Origin: a bacterium
GTDB taxonomy: Bacteria > Auribacterota > Auribacteria > Auribacterales > Auribacteraceae
DNA length: 64,000 nt
Direction of reading: 5' to 3'
NCBI GenBank assembly: GCA_018435605.1
Contig: JAHDNF010000006.1
Location: forward strand, 186,001-250,000
The notes beneath the pieces were generated by a model that was given only the letters and a program-made list of their open reading frames with translations, made no database searches and was not told where the DNA came from. This document shows positions 1 through 9,500 of this stretch, one piece after another (the stretch's first letter is position 1; each line of letters begins with the position of its first letter). Both the position numbers and the translations under genes were made by a program.

Positions 1-428
1 TACATAATATACTAGATCGGTATCCTTGGTTACAGCTTTTTTTTCAGGTATTCCCGTTTGCTCTACTGGTTCTGAAGGTTTTTTTTTTCGATAGAATCCC
101 ACTGCCTGATAATTTTATTTTTCAAATCCGACTGTAATGGTTCCGGTGCAGGGCGTTTTGATTTTGCTTTATCTGCCGGTACAGCTATTTCAGGTTCTTT
201 TTCTTTATCGTTGGTCTGTTCGGGTTGATTCGGTTTAGCCGTCTGCTCCGGAGCAGGAGTAGGCGGAGTAAACAGCTCTATTTCGTTAATTTTCACTGTG
301 TCTTTCTGTCGTGTTTTCCAGAAAGGCAGAATAATTAATAAGGATATGATTATGCATGCGTGAAAAGCGATCGATATATAAAGAGCTTTTCGTTTTTTTG
401 TTTCGATATGATCGGTCTGATTGCTCAT
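1..428 (-). CDS. TonB/TolA-like energy transducer, partial, with a -1 frameshift
   Basis: This is the N-terminal part of a TonB- or TolA-like protein, which would carry proton-motive energy from ExbB/ExbD to outer-membrane receptors. It has a short basic cytoplasmic start, one membrane helix at about residues 17-37, then a long periplasmic linker rich in Pro, Glu, Lys and Gln. The start (ATG at 428) overlaps the exbD stop by 4 bases, which indicates translational coupling. In the annotated frame it stops at 63-65, after only 121 residues and without a TonB C-terminal domain. The -1 frame is open from an A10 tract (79-88) to the window edge and continues the same style of linker (PSEPVEQTG, then IPEKKAV). 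The gene is therefore probably longer and either frameshifted in the assembly, slippage-expressed, or broken. The family call rests on context and composition, because the diagnostic C-terminus lies outside the window. Confidence 0.6.
79..88 (-). other. A10 homopolymer, candidate slippage or frameshift site
   Basis: Ten consecutive T on the plus strand read as ten A in the tonB-like mRNA. The zero-frame codons are GAA AAA AAA AAC, so the tract contains an A-AAA-AAC heptamer of the -1 slippery type. One extra A, or a -1 ribosomal shift, joins the upstream reading frame to the open downstream frame. A sequencing or assembly error in the homopolymer is the main alternative. Confidence 0.6.
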
Positions 429-847
429 TTGTCGGTAACCCGTTCTACTTTTGTTGCCAGTCCCAGTTTTGTGATTCCCGCTTTTTGTATGGTATCGAGA
501 ACTCTGACTACCAGTTCATAGGGCAGTTGTTTATCAGCCCGTAGTATTACAGGTAAGTCATTTGTTCCCTCTTGTAAGACCTTCAAACGTTCTTCCAGTT
601 CAGGAATAGTTACTGCAGAATTTCCCAGATAAATTTTTTTATCAGGAGAAATACTTACTGTGACCGCTTCCTTTTGAGCCATTTGCCTTGCTGATGTGTC
701 GGGTAATCTGACGGTTATACCTTGTTCCATCAACGGCGCTATGAGGATAAAAATAATCAGTATGACCATGGTTACATCAACCAGCGGGGTGATGTTGATG
801 TCGTTTAAGGCTCGATTTTTAAAATATTCCTGATAATCTGTGGCCAT
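425..847 (-). CDS. exbD: ExbD/TolR-family biopolymer transport protein
   Basis: This 140-residue inner-membrane protein has a single N-terminal transmembrane helix followed by a periplasmic domain, the standard length and layout of ExbD/TolR. The sequence NDINITPLVDVTMVILIIF contains the family hallmark, an N-x-TPLVDV segment whose membrane Asp takes part in proton translocation. The periplasmic part (VTVSISPDKKIYLG, LPVILRADKQLPY) matches the family fold. It lies 5 bases after exbB and overlaps the tonB-like start by ATGA, so the three genes form one operon. TolR cannot be separated from ExbD on sequence alone. The TonB-like neighbour, with no tolB or pal here, favours ExbD. Confidence 0.9.
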   Translation of the reverse strand: MATDYQEYFKNRALNDINITPLVDVTMVILIIFILIAPLMEQGITVRLPDTSARQMAQKEAVTVSISPDKKIYLGNSAVTIPELEERLKVLQEGTNDLPVILRADKQLPYELVVRVLDTIQKAGITKLGLATKVERVTDK

Positions 848-852
848 GCCCG

Positions 853-1545
853 TTATCCGATGTTTCCTTTTTCGACAAGTGATATAAATTCGGACATGAA
901 ATTTTCCATATCTATAACCAGATTCCTCACTGCGTTAAGCAGGTAATTATAGCCCACGGCAGACGGTATAGCAACGAACAAACCGACCACAGTTGTTATA
1001 AGTGCCTGCGATATACCGGGGGACACCACGTCTATGCTTGCTGAACCCATGCGTCCCATTTCATAGAATGCAATAAGCAATCCATAAACCGTGCCAAGCA
1101 GACCCAAAAACGGGCTGATATTTGCCGAGGTCGCTAAAATTATCATGTTTCTGTCGAGTATCTGTGCATGCCGTGAAATTTGCCGTTTAAGGGATTGTTC
1201 GATTTCTTCCTGTTGATTTTTAAGCACTGGTTTCAGATGTGATGCTGATGAAGCGAGTTCCTTATATCCGAGAATTTGTGACAATTCGCGTACGCCTATT
1301 TTGTAAAGGGTGTACAGCAAAGAATTATTGGAGAATGATTCCATCTGTGAAGATCCGATGCGTGATTTTGCAGTATCGCGAAAATAGTTTAAAAATTCCG
1401 AAGCGTCCTGATTGAGTTTTCTGAAAAATATGATTTTCTCGATGATGATAGACCACGCCACTACGGAAAGAGCAAGCAATATTATCAGTATTCCCTGTCC
1501 TACCGGACCGGACTCAATAAATGCCCTCAATAAAGGATGATCCAT
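853..1545 (-). CDS. exbB: ExbB/TolQ/MotA-family proton channel protein
   Basis: This 230-residue inner-membrane protein is the proton-channel subunit that partners ExbD. It has a first membrane helix at about residues 18-37, a long cytoplasmic helical segment, and two C-terminal helices. These carry the conserved small-residue motif of the family (ANISPFLGLLGTVYGLLIAF, then ISQALITTVVGLFVAIPS). It is the first gene of the exbB-exbD-tonB-like operon. The start ATG at 1545 is preceded only by a weak GAGA element. A strong hairpin separates it from fusA upstream, so it probably has its own promoter in the short gap, although I see no clear one. Confidence 0.92.
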   Translation of the reverse strand: MDHPLLRAFIESGPVGQGILIILLALSVVAWSIIIEKIIFFRKLNQDASEFLNYFRDTAKSRIGSSQMESFSNNSLLYTLYKIGVRELSQILGYKELASSASHLKPVLKNQQEEIEQSLKRQISRHAQILDRNMIILATSANISPFLGLLGTVYGLLIAFYEMGRMGSASIDVVSPGISQALITTVVGLFVAIPSAVGYNYLLNAVRNLVIDMENFMSEFISLVEKGNIG

Positions 1546-1595
1546 ATTAAGAATCTCATTTGTTATAGTTGTATTGAAGCATTATAGAAAGAAAA

Positions 1596-1641
1596 GCGGA
1601 TTCTTTCATAGATTATTTAAAAATCTATCAAAAGAATCCGC
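1596..1641 (-). terminator. Intrinsic terminator hairpin after fusA
   Basis: An 11-base outer stem (GCGGATTCTTT at 1596-1606 pairing with 1631-1641) is extended by an inner ATAGATT/AATCTAT stem. On the minus strand the hairpin is followed by a T-rich stretch (CTTTTCTTTC). It lies 23 bases beyond the fusA stop and ahead of exbB, so it separates the two transcription units. Confidence 0.8.
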
Positions 1642-1663
1642 ATATAGTCAATATAAACTCAAG

Positions 1664-3751
1664 TTATTTTTTTGATTCCATGCGTTCTTTGAAAATCTTC
1701 TGTCCTAATTCGAACGGAACTTCGGAGTATCGTTCGAAATGCATGCTGTAATTTGCGCGTCCCTGAGTCAGGGAACGAATAGCTGTAGCATAACCGAACA
1801 TTTCTGACAGCGGCGTTTCGGCGTCTATTATCTGGAAACCCATTTTCGGTTCCATACCGAGAATTTTGCCGCGTCGTGAACAGATATCGCCTACCACGTC
1901 GCCTAAGAATTCTTCCGGCACATTGATTTCTACCGACATGATCGGTTCAAGTAATACCGGATCAGCTTTCATAAACGCTTTTTTGAATCCATCCATAGCG
2001 GCGATTTTAAAGGCCATTTCTGATGAATCGACCGTGTGATAACTGCCGTCGATGAGGCGTACTTTTACGTCCACAACAGGAAATTTAGCGTAAATTCCCC
2101 GCTTCATCGCCTCTATGATACCTTTTTCCACAGCAGGGATATATTCTTTAGGTATGCGTCCTCCGACTATTTCGTTGCTGAACTCGAATCCGTTACCCGG
2201 GTCGGCAGGGATGATTTCCATAACCACATGTCCGTATTGGCCTCGGCCTCCGGACTGCTTTGCGTGCTTGTAGTCGATCATATGCGCTGATGTTATTGTT
2301 TCTCGGTACGCTACTTGTGGTTGGCTGGTTTCTGCCTTGATGTTGAATTCATGTTGCAAACGGTCGATAATAATCTCTAAATGTAATTCGCCCATACCGG
2401 AAATAATTATATCGTTGGTTTCCTGATCTGTTTCCACGGTGAATGTCGGGTCTTCTTCGGACAGCTTGACAAGCGCTGTGGTGAGTTTGTCTCCGTCGGC
2501 TGAATTGTTGACCGCCACCTTGATTGACATTACCGGTGAAGGGAACTCTATTGCTTCCAATAGGATAGGACGGCCTTCCTCGCAGATGGTATCGCCCGTA
2601 TATGTGTTTCTAAGACCGACTGCGGCAACTATATCGCCTGAATGTACCACTTCGATATGTTCCTGTTTGTTTGCGTGCATAAGAAAAATTCTGCCTAGGC
2701 GCTCTTTATGTCCCTTGGTGGAGTTGTATACGTAACTTCCGGCTTCCATTCTTCCGGAATATACACGGAAATAAACAAGTTTTCCCATGTGTTTGTCGGT
2801 CATAACTTTGAATGCGAGTGCGGCAAACGGTTCGGTATCTTCCGGTTTGCGGCATATTTTGTCTTCGGTGTTGAGGTCGTGCCCGCATATAGGGGGCAGG
2901 TCTATGGGAGACGGCAAGAAGTTGACCACAGCATCGATCAGCCTCTGGACACCTTTGTTTTTGAACGCCGAACCGCACATAACCGGAATTATCTTGTTGC
3001 GGATAGTGCCTTCGCGCAGTACGCTGATAAGTTTTGATTCCTCTATTTTTTCTTCGCTTAGATATTGTTCGAGCAGATGATCATCTATTTCAGCAAGTTT
3101 TTCCAGCATAGTGAGCCGGTATTTATCCGCAAGTTCTTTCATGTCATCGGGAATGGGTTCTATATGAAAATTTTTACCGTACGATTCGTCGTCATATATA
3201 ACTGCTTCCATTTTGACCAGATCTATCAGGCCTAGAAAATAGTCTTCCTTGCCGATGGGTATCTGGATCGGCACTGGATTGGAGCCTAATTTTGTTTCTA
3301 TATTCTTCAAGACAGAGTAGAAATCCGCGCCGAAACGATCCATTTTGTTTACAAAAGCGAGTTTCGGCACGCTGTATTTGTCAGATTGCCTCCATACTGT
3401 TTCTGATTGCGGCTCGACACCGCCGACAGCGCAGAATACCGCGATTGCTCCGTCAAGCACCCTAAGGCTTCGTTCCACCTCTACGGTGAAGTCGACGTGG
3501 CCGGGTGTATCGATCAAATTGATACGATGATTTTTCCAGAAACAAGTGGTCGCCGCTGATGTAATGGTGATACCGCGTTCCTGTTCCTGCTTCATCCAGT
3601 CCATTGTTGCTTGTCCGTCGTGTACTTCGCCCAATTTGTATGACTTGCCGGTGTAATAAAGAATTCGTTCGCTCAATGTAGTTTTGCCTGCGTCGATATG
3701 TGCCATAATACCGATATTTCGTACTAGATGAATGGGGGTTTTACGTGTCAT
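1664..3751 (-). CDS. fusA: Elongation factor G
   Basis: This 695-residue translational GTPase drives ribosomal translocation and is full length for EF-G. The G domain shows G1 AHIDAGKTT, switch [13 protein letters not shown]3 DTPGHVDF and G4 NKMD. The later EF-G domains are present, including YRETI and SGMGELHLE in the middle, [13 protein letters not shown] of domain IV, and a C-terminal [13 protein letters not shown]. The start (ATG 3751) has a good AAAGGAG site. The gene is alone, with its own promoter upstream and a terminator downstream, and not in the usual rpsL-rpsG-fusA-tuf cluster. It could therefore be the only EF-G, relocated, or a second copy. Confidence 0.95.
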   Translation of the reverse strand: MTRKTPIHLVRNIGIMAHIDAGKTTLSERILYYTGKSYKLGEVHDGQATMDWMKQEQERGITITSAATTCFWKNHRINLIDTPGHVDFTVEVERSLRVLDGAIAVFCAVGGVEPQSETVWRQSDKYSVPKLAFVNKMDRFGADFYSVLKNIETKLGSNPVPIQIPIGKEDYFLGLIDLVKMEAVIYDDESYGKNFHIEPIPDDMKELADKYRLTMLEKLAEIDDHLLEQYLSEEKIEESKLISVLREGTIRNKIIPVMCGSAFKNKGVQRLIDAVVNFLPSPIDLPPICGHDLNTEDKICRKPEDTEPFAALAFKVMTDKHMGKLVYFRVYSGRMEAGSYVYNSTKGHKERLGRIFLMHANKQEHIEVVHSGDIVAAVGLRNTYTGDTICEEGRPILLEAIEFPSPVMSIKVAVNNSADGDKLTTALVKLSEEDPTFTVETDQETNDIIISGMGELHLEIIIDRLQHEFNIKAETSQPQVAYRETITSAHMIDYKHAKQSGGRGQYGHVVMEIIPADPGNGFEFSNEIVGGRIPKEYIPAVEKGIIEAMKRGIYAKFPVVDVKVRLIDGSYHTVDSSEMAFKIAAMDGFKKAFMKADPVLLEPIMSVEINVPEEFLGDVVGDICSRRGKILGMEPKMGFQIIDAETPLSEMFGYATAIRSLTQGRANYSMHFERYSEVPFELGQKIFKERMESKK

Positions 3752-3861
3752 GATATTTCTCCTTTTAAAGTATCTGTTTTTTTGGCATCTTTATTATTTA
3801 ACCATTTCATATAATATAGGTACTGTGTAAAATATATATTCATTCGATGTAAAGGGCATAT

Positions 3862-3890
3862 ATATTACCATTGTCGCAATAAAAAATCAA
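3862..3890 (-). promoter_or_regulatory. Predicted sigma-70 promoter for fusA
   Basis: Read on the minus strand there is a -35 TTGATT (3885-3890) and a -10 TAATAT (3862-3867) separated by exactly 17 bases. It lies about 110 bases upstream of the fusA start, in an AT-rich gap. It was predicted by eye from hexamer match and spacing only. Confidence 0.5.
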
Positions 3891-3944
3891 CCGGTTTTTT
3901 AGAAAATGTGTAGTTTATTGTAAATCGATTAAAAATGGTGAAAA

Positions 3945-4229
3945 ATGAAGGAAATTGAAGCTCGCCTTAAGAAAAATCTCCAAAAAGTAAAAAAATTTTT
4001 ACGAACCGGACATATCGTGCCGGCAGTTATCGTAAAAGTGTTGAATGACCGCGATGTCATCATTAAGATCAGGGGGATTTCTATCAAGGCATATACCAAT
4101 TTGCCTTTTACCGAAGGAGATCATGTTCATGTATACGTAGTGGACTCGGGCGAGCAGTTGCGCCTTAAATTTTTGTCGCAAGATGAATACAAGCGTTTGA
4201 CCGGAGGCGGAATCGATTACACTATATAA
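3945..4229 (+). CDS. Small hypothetical protein, beta-rich C-terminal region
   Basis: I do not recognise this 94-residue cytoplasmic protein. It begins with about 20 residues of lysine-rich helix (EIEARLKKNLQKVKKFL), followed by a compact stretch of alternating hydrophobic strands (VPAVIVKVLNDRDVIIKI, IKAYTNLPFTEGDHVHVYVV). That pattern resembles a small barrel of OB or FliK-N-like type. It has no signal peptide and no catalytic motif. It is transcribed away from fusA and converges with the TPR lipoprotein gene 18 bases downstream, so it is probably a single-gene unit. That it is real is supported by its clean start, its length and its codon use. Function unknown. Confidence 0.55.
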   Translation: MKEIEARLKKNLQKVKKFLRTGHIVPAVIVKVLNDRDVIIKIRGISIKAYTNLPFTEGDHVHVYVVDSGEQLRLKFLSQDEYKRLTGGGIDYTI

Positions 4230-4247
4230 CAAATACTTTCCGTAATG

Positions 4248-5003
4248 TTATTGAGACATCTTTTTACGCATAATTTCAGCTAGCGGGCTGTTCATCTTAT
4301 CGAGTTTTTCCAGATGATTTTTTGCTTCAAGTGAGTTTCCCATCATTTGGTAAGTAAGTCCGCGAGAGAAAACTAATTCCGGAGTGTCCGGATTTACGCT
4401 TGTCAATGAGGTCAGTATTTTTAAGGAATCTTCCAGTCTGCCCTGAATGCGGTATAAATCGCCGAGTTGAAAAACACATTGATTATACATAGGCGGATTT
4501 TCTTCTTTCATAATTTTGACTATAAATTCAAGTTCTTTGACCGCCTCTGTTACTTTGCCTGCGCCGTTTAGAGCTGTTCCCAGCAGAAGATGTGATTCCA
4601 TGAAATCCGGTTTGATGCCCAGCGACTTTCGCGCATAGGTAACAGCTTTATCGAATTGATCCAGTTTAAGATATGTATCTCCCAGATGGAAAAGTATATA
4701 AAAATCGGTTGGGTTTAGTTCGAAAGATTCGTCTATATACTTTAGAGCTTTGTTCAGATCGCCGGTATTTTTGTAACATACTCCTAAAAAGAAACGGCTT
4801 TTTATATTTTCCGGTTCGATGGAGATTGTTTTTACAAAATAAGGTATGGCTTCGTTGAAGCGGTCGGCTTTATAATATTCAAGCGCTGTCTGAAAATTAT
4901 CTTCAGCATTTTTAGAGCAGGCTGATACAAAAATTAGCGTTATGACAGGTAACAAAGCAAGTATGCGTAAAATTGAAATTCGTGTTCTGCAGATTGGATT
5001 CAT
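4248..5003 (-). CDS. TPR-repeat lipoprotein
   Basis: This 251-residue protein begins with a lipoprotein signal: basic start, hydrophobic core, and lipobox FVSAC with the Cys about 28 residues in. I chose the ATG at 5003 rather than the in-frame ATG at 5063, because it gives a proper signal peptide and has GGAG about 8 bases upstream. The mature part is a run of about five tetratricopeptide repeats (for example ALEYYKADRFNEAIPYFVKT, ALKYIDESFELNPTDFYILF, AVTYARKSLGIKPDFMES). TPR solenoids are protein-interaction scaffolds, so it is probably an envelope assembly or scaffold factor anchored to a membrane. The specific partner is unknown. Confidence 0.8.
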   Translation of the reverse strand: MNPICRTRISILRILALLPVITLIFVSACSKNAEDNFQTALEYYKADRFNEAIPYFVKTISIEPENIKSRFFLGVCYKNTGDLNKALKYIDESFELNPTDFYILFHLGDTYLKLDQFDKAVTYARKSLGIKPDFMESHLLLGTALNGAGKVTEAVKELEFIVKIMKEENPPMYNQCVFQLGDLYRIQGRLEDSLKILTSLTSVNPDTPELVFSRGLTYQMMGNSLEAKNHLEKLDKMNSPLAEIMRKKMSQ

Positions 5004-5134
5004 AATAAACTCCGGTTGATTTTCATTTAATTGTTTTTGTATTTGTAGCAGAAATAACAACATGCTGTCAATAGCGGGCAGGCTTGTTTTATGAAAAATG
5101 CAGATAAATTTTACTTTTTATTTGCGTGGTAAAG

Positions 5135-6412
5135 TCAGTCCGATTTTACTTCACTGATTTCCTTGCCAAGCTCAATATCTATCATTTTTGATTTTCTAAA
5201 TGCAAGAATCTGTGAGGGGAAAATGCTTCTATGGCCTGTCATAAGGAAACTGATCACACATACCAAAGCCGCATAGGGCGCTATGTGTGTTCCGAAAACT
5301 TCTACAGCCATGATACTTGCAGAAATTGGAGTATTAGCTGAGCCTGCCAGTAGACCTACGAATCCCAATGCTGAAAAAAGCGCAATATCAAGATTTAAAA
5401 CCTGAGCGAATATGTTACCCGCACTGGAACCGACAAAAAATATAGGAGTTACTATACCGCCGCTACCGCCGAAATTAAGCGTTATACAGGTAGTAAATGA
5501 CTTTAAAATAAACGCATACCACGGAACATCCTGACCGTTTAAAGCCGATTCTATGTTTTTTAAGCCTAGCCCCAAATAATCGGTGGAAAACAAAAGGGCA
5601 ACCGTAATTAACACCGCTCCGCCTAAAAAACCTTTAAGAGGACTCCATATATTTATTTTACCGGAAAGTTTTTTGCCTATATGGATCATTTCAATCAAGA
5701 AGAAAGAACAAATTCCAAAAAATATTCCGGCAAGGAGAATTTCATAAAATAATACAGGCGAAAACTTAAGTGGTGAAGTAAACGTATGGTAGTCATACTG
5801 TATGCCAAACGCCGAAGAAACATTATAGCTTATAACACCTGCTATAAAAGAAGGTAGCATGACATCGTAATGTATCCTTCCCACAAAGAGAACTTCGACG
5901 CCGAAAAGCGCTCCGGCAAGGGGAGTTCCGAAAACTGAAGAAAACCCGGCGCTGATGCCGCAAATAACCAGTTTTTTTCGGTCATGTGCGTCTAAACGCA
6001 ATAAGCGGGCAAAAGAAGACGATATTGCCGCTCCAATTTGTGCGCAAGGACCTTCCTTACCGGCAGAACCTCCGAACGCGATAGTAAAAATAGTAGCGAT
6101 GAGTTTCACCGGCACAACAGCAAGCTTAATAATGCCTTCATTCCTGTGGATAGCTTCGATCACCTTTTCCGTACCGTGCCCTTCAGCATCGGGAGCGAGA
6201 AATTTAATCGATAGAGAACTGAGAAATAAAACAAAAGGCAGAAGCAAAAAATAATTTCTATGTAAACCGGATGCCTCGTTTGACAGCCAATTGAGCGCTG
6301 TCAAAAATACTGAGCTGGATCCGCCAACCAGACAGCCTACCAAAACCGACAGAATGATCCATTTCGAGACACTGAAAAAAATCAGGGTTTCTTCTTTGAT
6401 ACGCCTTTTCAT
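5135..6412 (-). CDS. ClC-family chloride channel/antiporter
   Basis: This 425-residue polytopic membrane protein is of the ClC superfamily, which moves chloride or exchanges it for protons. Family signatures are visible in order: GHGTEKV near residue 77 (the first anion-pathway loop), GSAGKEGPCAQIGA near residue 115 with the gating glutamate of GKEGP, GFSSVFGTPLAGALFGVE, and FGGSGGIVTPIFF for the last pathway loop. The length fits the short bacterial type without C-terminal CBS domains. The start at 6412 has AGAGGA just upstream. It is preceded by a 160-base gap and stands alone. Whether it is a channel or an exchanger cannot be told from these motifs. Confidence 0.9.
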   Translation of the reverse strand: MKRRIKEETLIFFSVSKWIILSVLVGCLVGGSSSVFLTALNWLSNEASGLHRNYFLLLPFVLFLSSLSIKFLAPDAEGHGTEKVIEAIHRNEGIIKLAVVPVKLIATIFTIAFGGSAGKEGPCAQIGAAISSSFARLLRLDAHDRKKLVICGISAGFSSVFGTPLAGALFGVEVLFVGRIHYDVMLPSFIAGVISYNVSSAFGIQYDYHTFTSPLKFSPVLFYEILLAGIFFGICSFFLIEMIHIGKKLSGKINIWSPLKGFLGGAVLITVALLFSTDYLGLGLKNIESALNGQDVPWYAFILKSFTTCITLNFGGSGGIVTPIFFVGSSAGNIFAQVLNLDIALFSALGFVGLLAGSANTPISASIMAVEVFGTHIAPYAALVCVISFLMTGHRSIFPSQILAFRKSKMIDIELGKEISEVKSD

Positions 6413-6573
6413 AATTTCCTCTAATTCGTGTTTTGATTTGAGACTAAAAGAAAACGCAAATCGAGTTTTTTCATTGTTTCAAAATGTGACGGTGTACAGA
6501 AAAAACATTATACATATTAATTGGAGTAAAGCAATGACGAGTTTTTATTTTCCGGGTAACTAGTCGTGTAGCA

Positions 6574-9500
6574 TTACAGTGCTTCGTCGAAAAACCGCTT
6601 GTTGGCAAGTATGGACGACGGGCGAGGTTGATGTACCGGAGTCTGATTTACCGGCACGGTAACTACCATTCCGGCTAAGCGTGAGAAATCCATAATATCC
6701 GTGCTTGACGAATCGATCAATTGTTCGACCGAAAAAGAACTGTTTGCAGATACTATACTCGACAGTTGCGGATTGCTGGTTTCACGCACCGAAATAATTT
6801 TCAAGTTGTTTGGGAGTACGTTATGGCGTAATAAATCAAACAATACTCTCAGGTTGACGCCCAAAGAGTAAAAGTCTGCCGAGTGGCCTGTATCAAATAC
6901 AACCGCATTTTCTGAAACAAACATATCATTAATCGCGCCGGATCCGGGTGTTGATATAAGAATAGTGTTATTTAACATAATCCCGTTATTTAACAATAAG
7001 TAACGTTTTAAACCGAGGTCGGCTATATCCGGCGCGTCGTTACCCAAAAAGGTAAACAGGTTTGCGTCTATACCTGCGGCAGTGAAAAAAGCGGCTATTT
7101 GTTCCTGTGATAGTGAAGGAGAATAAAAAATAATTCGTTTTGCCTGTTGTTCCATTGTATTGGATTGACTATCTAGCGAATACGATGAATGGAACATAAG
7201 GCGGAACGCCATAAGAAGTTCCCTGCTCTGCACAGGATTATCTATGTGGAATACGTTGTCGAAGTCGATTACTACGTATGATGTATCAAATACCACACGG
7301 GTGGTTTCGGGCATGGTGTCGAAAAGAGTGTCTACAGCAGGGTTTGCCGCGCCCGCCCGTTGCAGGGTATCTGAAACAGTGTCGTACTGAAGCTCGTCGG
7401 TAATTTGGAAAGGTTGTTGATCTGCTTGGATAGCATCGTTAAACGGGTGAGCGATTATAGATAAAACCTGTTGCCTGACATCTTGGTACGACTGAAACGC
7501 ATCGCGTAGCTGGTCGTAGAGTATGCCGGCAAACGATTCTAATATTTCTGTTTTCCGGCTTAGATCTTTTGCCGTATCTATAGATATTTTAGAGAGTTCG
7601 GGATAAACCGATTTAACAAAATACCGTCCTGCAACGCCTAGTTGTTTGAATGTGATTGTTCCGGAAAAGAATAGATGATTCAGCACTCTGGCGAACGCAT
7701 TCAGTAGTAATTTTTCCGGAGCCGCTATAACGGCATCCCCTGAGACAGGATTTTGTGCGCTGGTGACAATATGTCCTTTTATTGAGCGGTTTTGAATATC
7801 GTCGAACAATTTTTCGGGAGTAAGGTTGTTTATTGCGTCCACAACCTTTTTGCCGTCAGGAGGCGATCCATTTTTATATACTACTGTTCTCAGATAATAA
7901 ACGGCAGTACGGTAGAACTGTGGTAGCGAGTCGGCGGTAAGTCTACCGTTTCTGAGCAATTCCCTTACATGCGTTCTGAAATAGAAACTCAACCATTCTC
8001 CTCCGATATGTTCTTCTGCGCTATCAAGAATGACATGCGCATAATTGCCTGTGATGGGGTGTAACGGCGGCGACAGTTGGGTATAAGCAGACCCGTAAGT
8101 AGACAGATATGTCCCGCCTTCAAAAAACGCCCTGATATTCCATGGGAGGTTGGCTATTTCAGTGCGCAAAGAACGAATCGGTTCGATAAGTGTTGCCTCA
8201 GCAGGATCATTTTGAACAGCGTGAAAAATAAATTCCCCGATAATACGTTTTTCTTTTGAGGATAACATATTGGGATCAGCGGTTTCATGCAGTATTTTTA
8301 TAGTATTGCGCGAAAAAAAACGTTCGTTTAATCCTTCCGGCTGAAAATTAAATGATATATTCTGCAGGTAGTTTATCAAAGGTTGATTTTGTGTTCTTGC
8401 GCGTTTTGCAAACTCCTCAAAAAGTCCGATAAGATTGTTGTCGTAACGGCTGTATGTATCCACTATCGGACTGGCAATGACGGAATCGGATAGTTGATGA
8501 GGAAGATATTGCATGGCCGCTCTATCTTGAAATTCCCCGAACGGCGCATAATATACATTCGACCATAAACTGGAATTACGAAACAGTGCGAAATCAATCA
8601 GATGGCCTATTTCGGCACGCACAGTGCTGTCGCTAGGGCCTACATCGATCAAATTGATAACTGGAAAACTTATTTTGAAACTGTCTTTGCCGATAATCAC
8701 TTCGCCGTTGTGTCTTATCAGTTGCAAATGCGTAACATAGTGAGGCTCCACAAACAGCTGGTTTTCCGTGACATTCATTAATTCAAACCAGATGGTTCGC
8801 GCCATATCAGCATGCAGGTATTCGGGCATATTTTCGATAATAAGATTTTCGTAGAACTGTTTGTATCGGTGATAAGTCATCATCCCGCGTGCTCCGCGTC
8901 TGACGAAGAATTCCGTCAAATCAGTATTTTGCGCGAGGAGGTCTTCTTTAGTTTCAGCTGTCAAATTGGATGCTCGCACCAGTTTTTTAATTAGCAGTTT
9001 TTTAGCGTCTTCCCATTTATCAGGAGAAATATTACTTTCAAGAAAATCATTTAGGATTATCAATGCGTTGTGTGATGAAAGCAATCCCTGATGTATCGCG
9101 TCGCGAAGCATGAGAGTAGCAAGAGTCACCAGCAGTCTGTTTTCATAGGAAAATGTTTCATAGGGAACACGATAAAAGCGTTTGAGTTCATCCGAAGATT
9201 CTACGGTGAACGGTTGAGCGTTATGCAGGTCGAGCGTCATTATCTGAGCAATATTGTGAAAATTCAGTATTTCATCGTCCACGCGCCCGTTTTCGTTGAG
9301 TTGCGCCATTGCGATCAGTGCGGCCGGATTGTTTTTGTTTGTGTGAGAGTACGAATAAAGCTCTCTGGCTAGGCGCATTGCATGAAATGCCCGTTCAGGG
9401 TAAGAGTCTTGTACAGACAGCGCATAAGAGTATGCCGCATTGGCGAAATGTATCAATGAACCCACAGGAGTCAGGTCTGCGTGAAGCGTATTAATTTTAG

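Noticed and set aside
2036-3530. Several plus-strand reading frames of 60-110 codons opposite fusA
   Set aside because: They lie entirely antisense to a full-length conserved EF-G and have no ribosome sites or recognisable domains. They are shadows of its codon bias.
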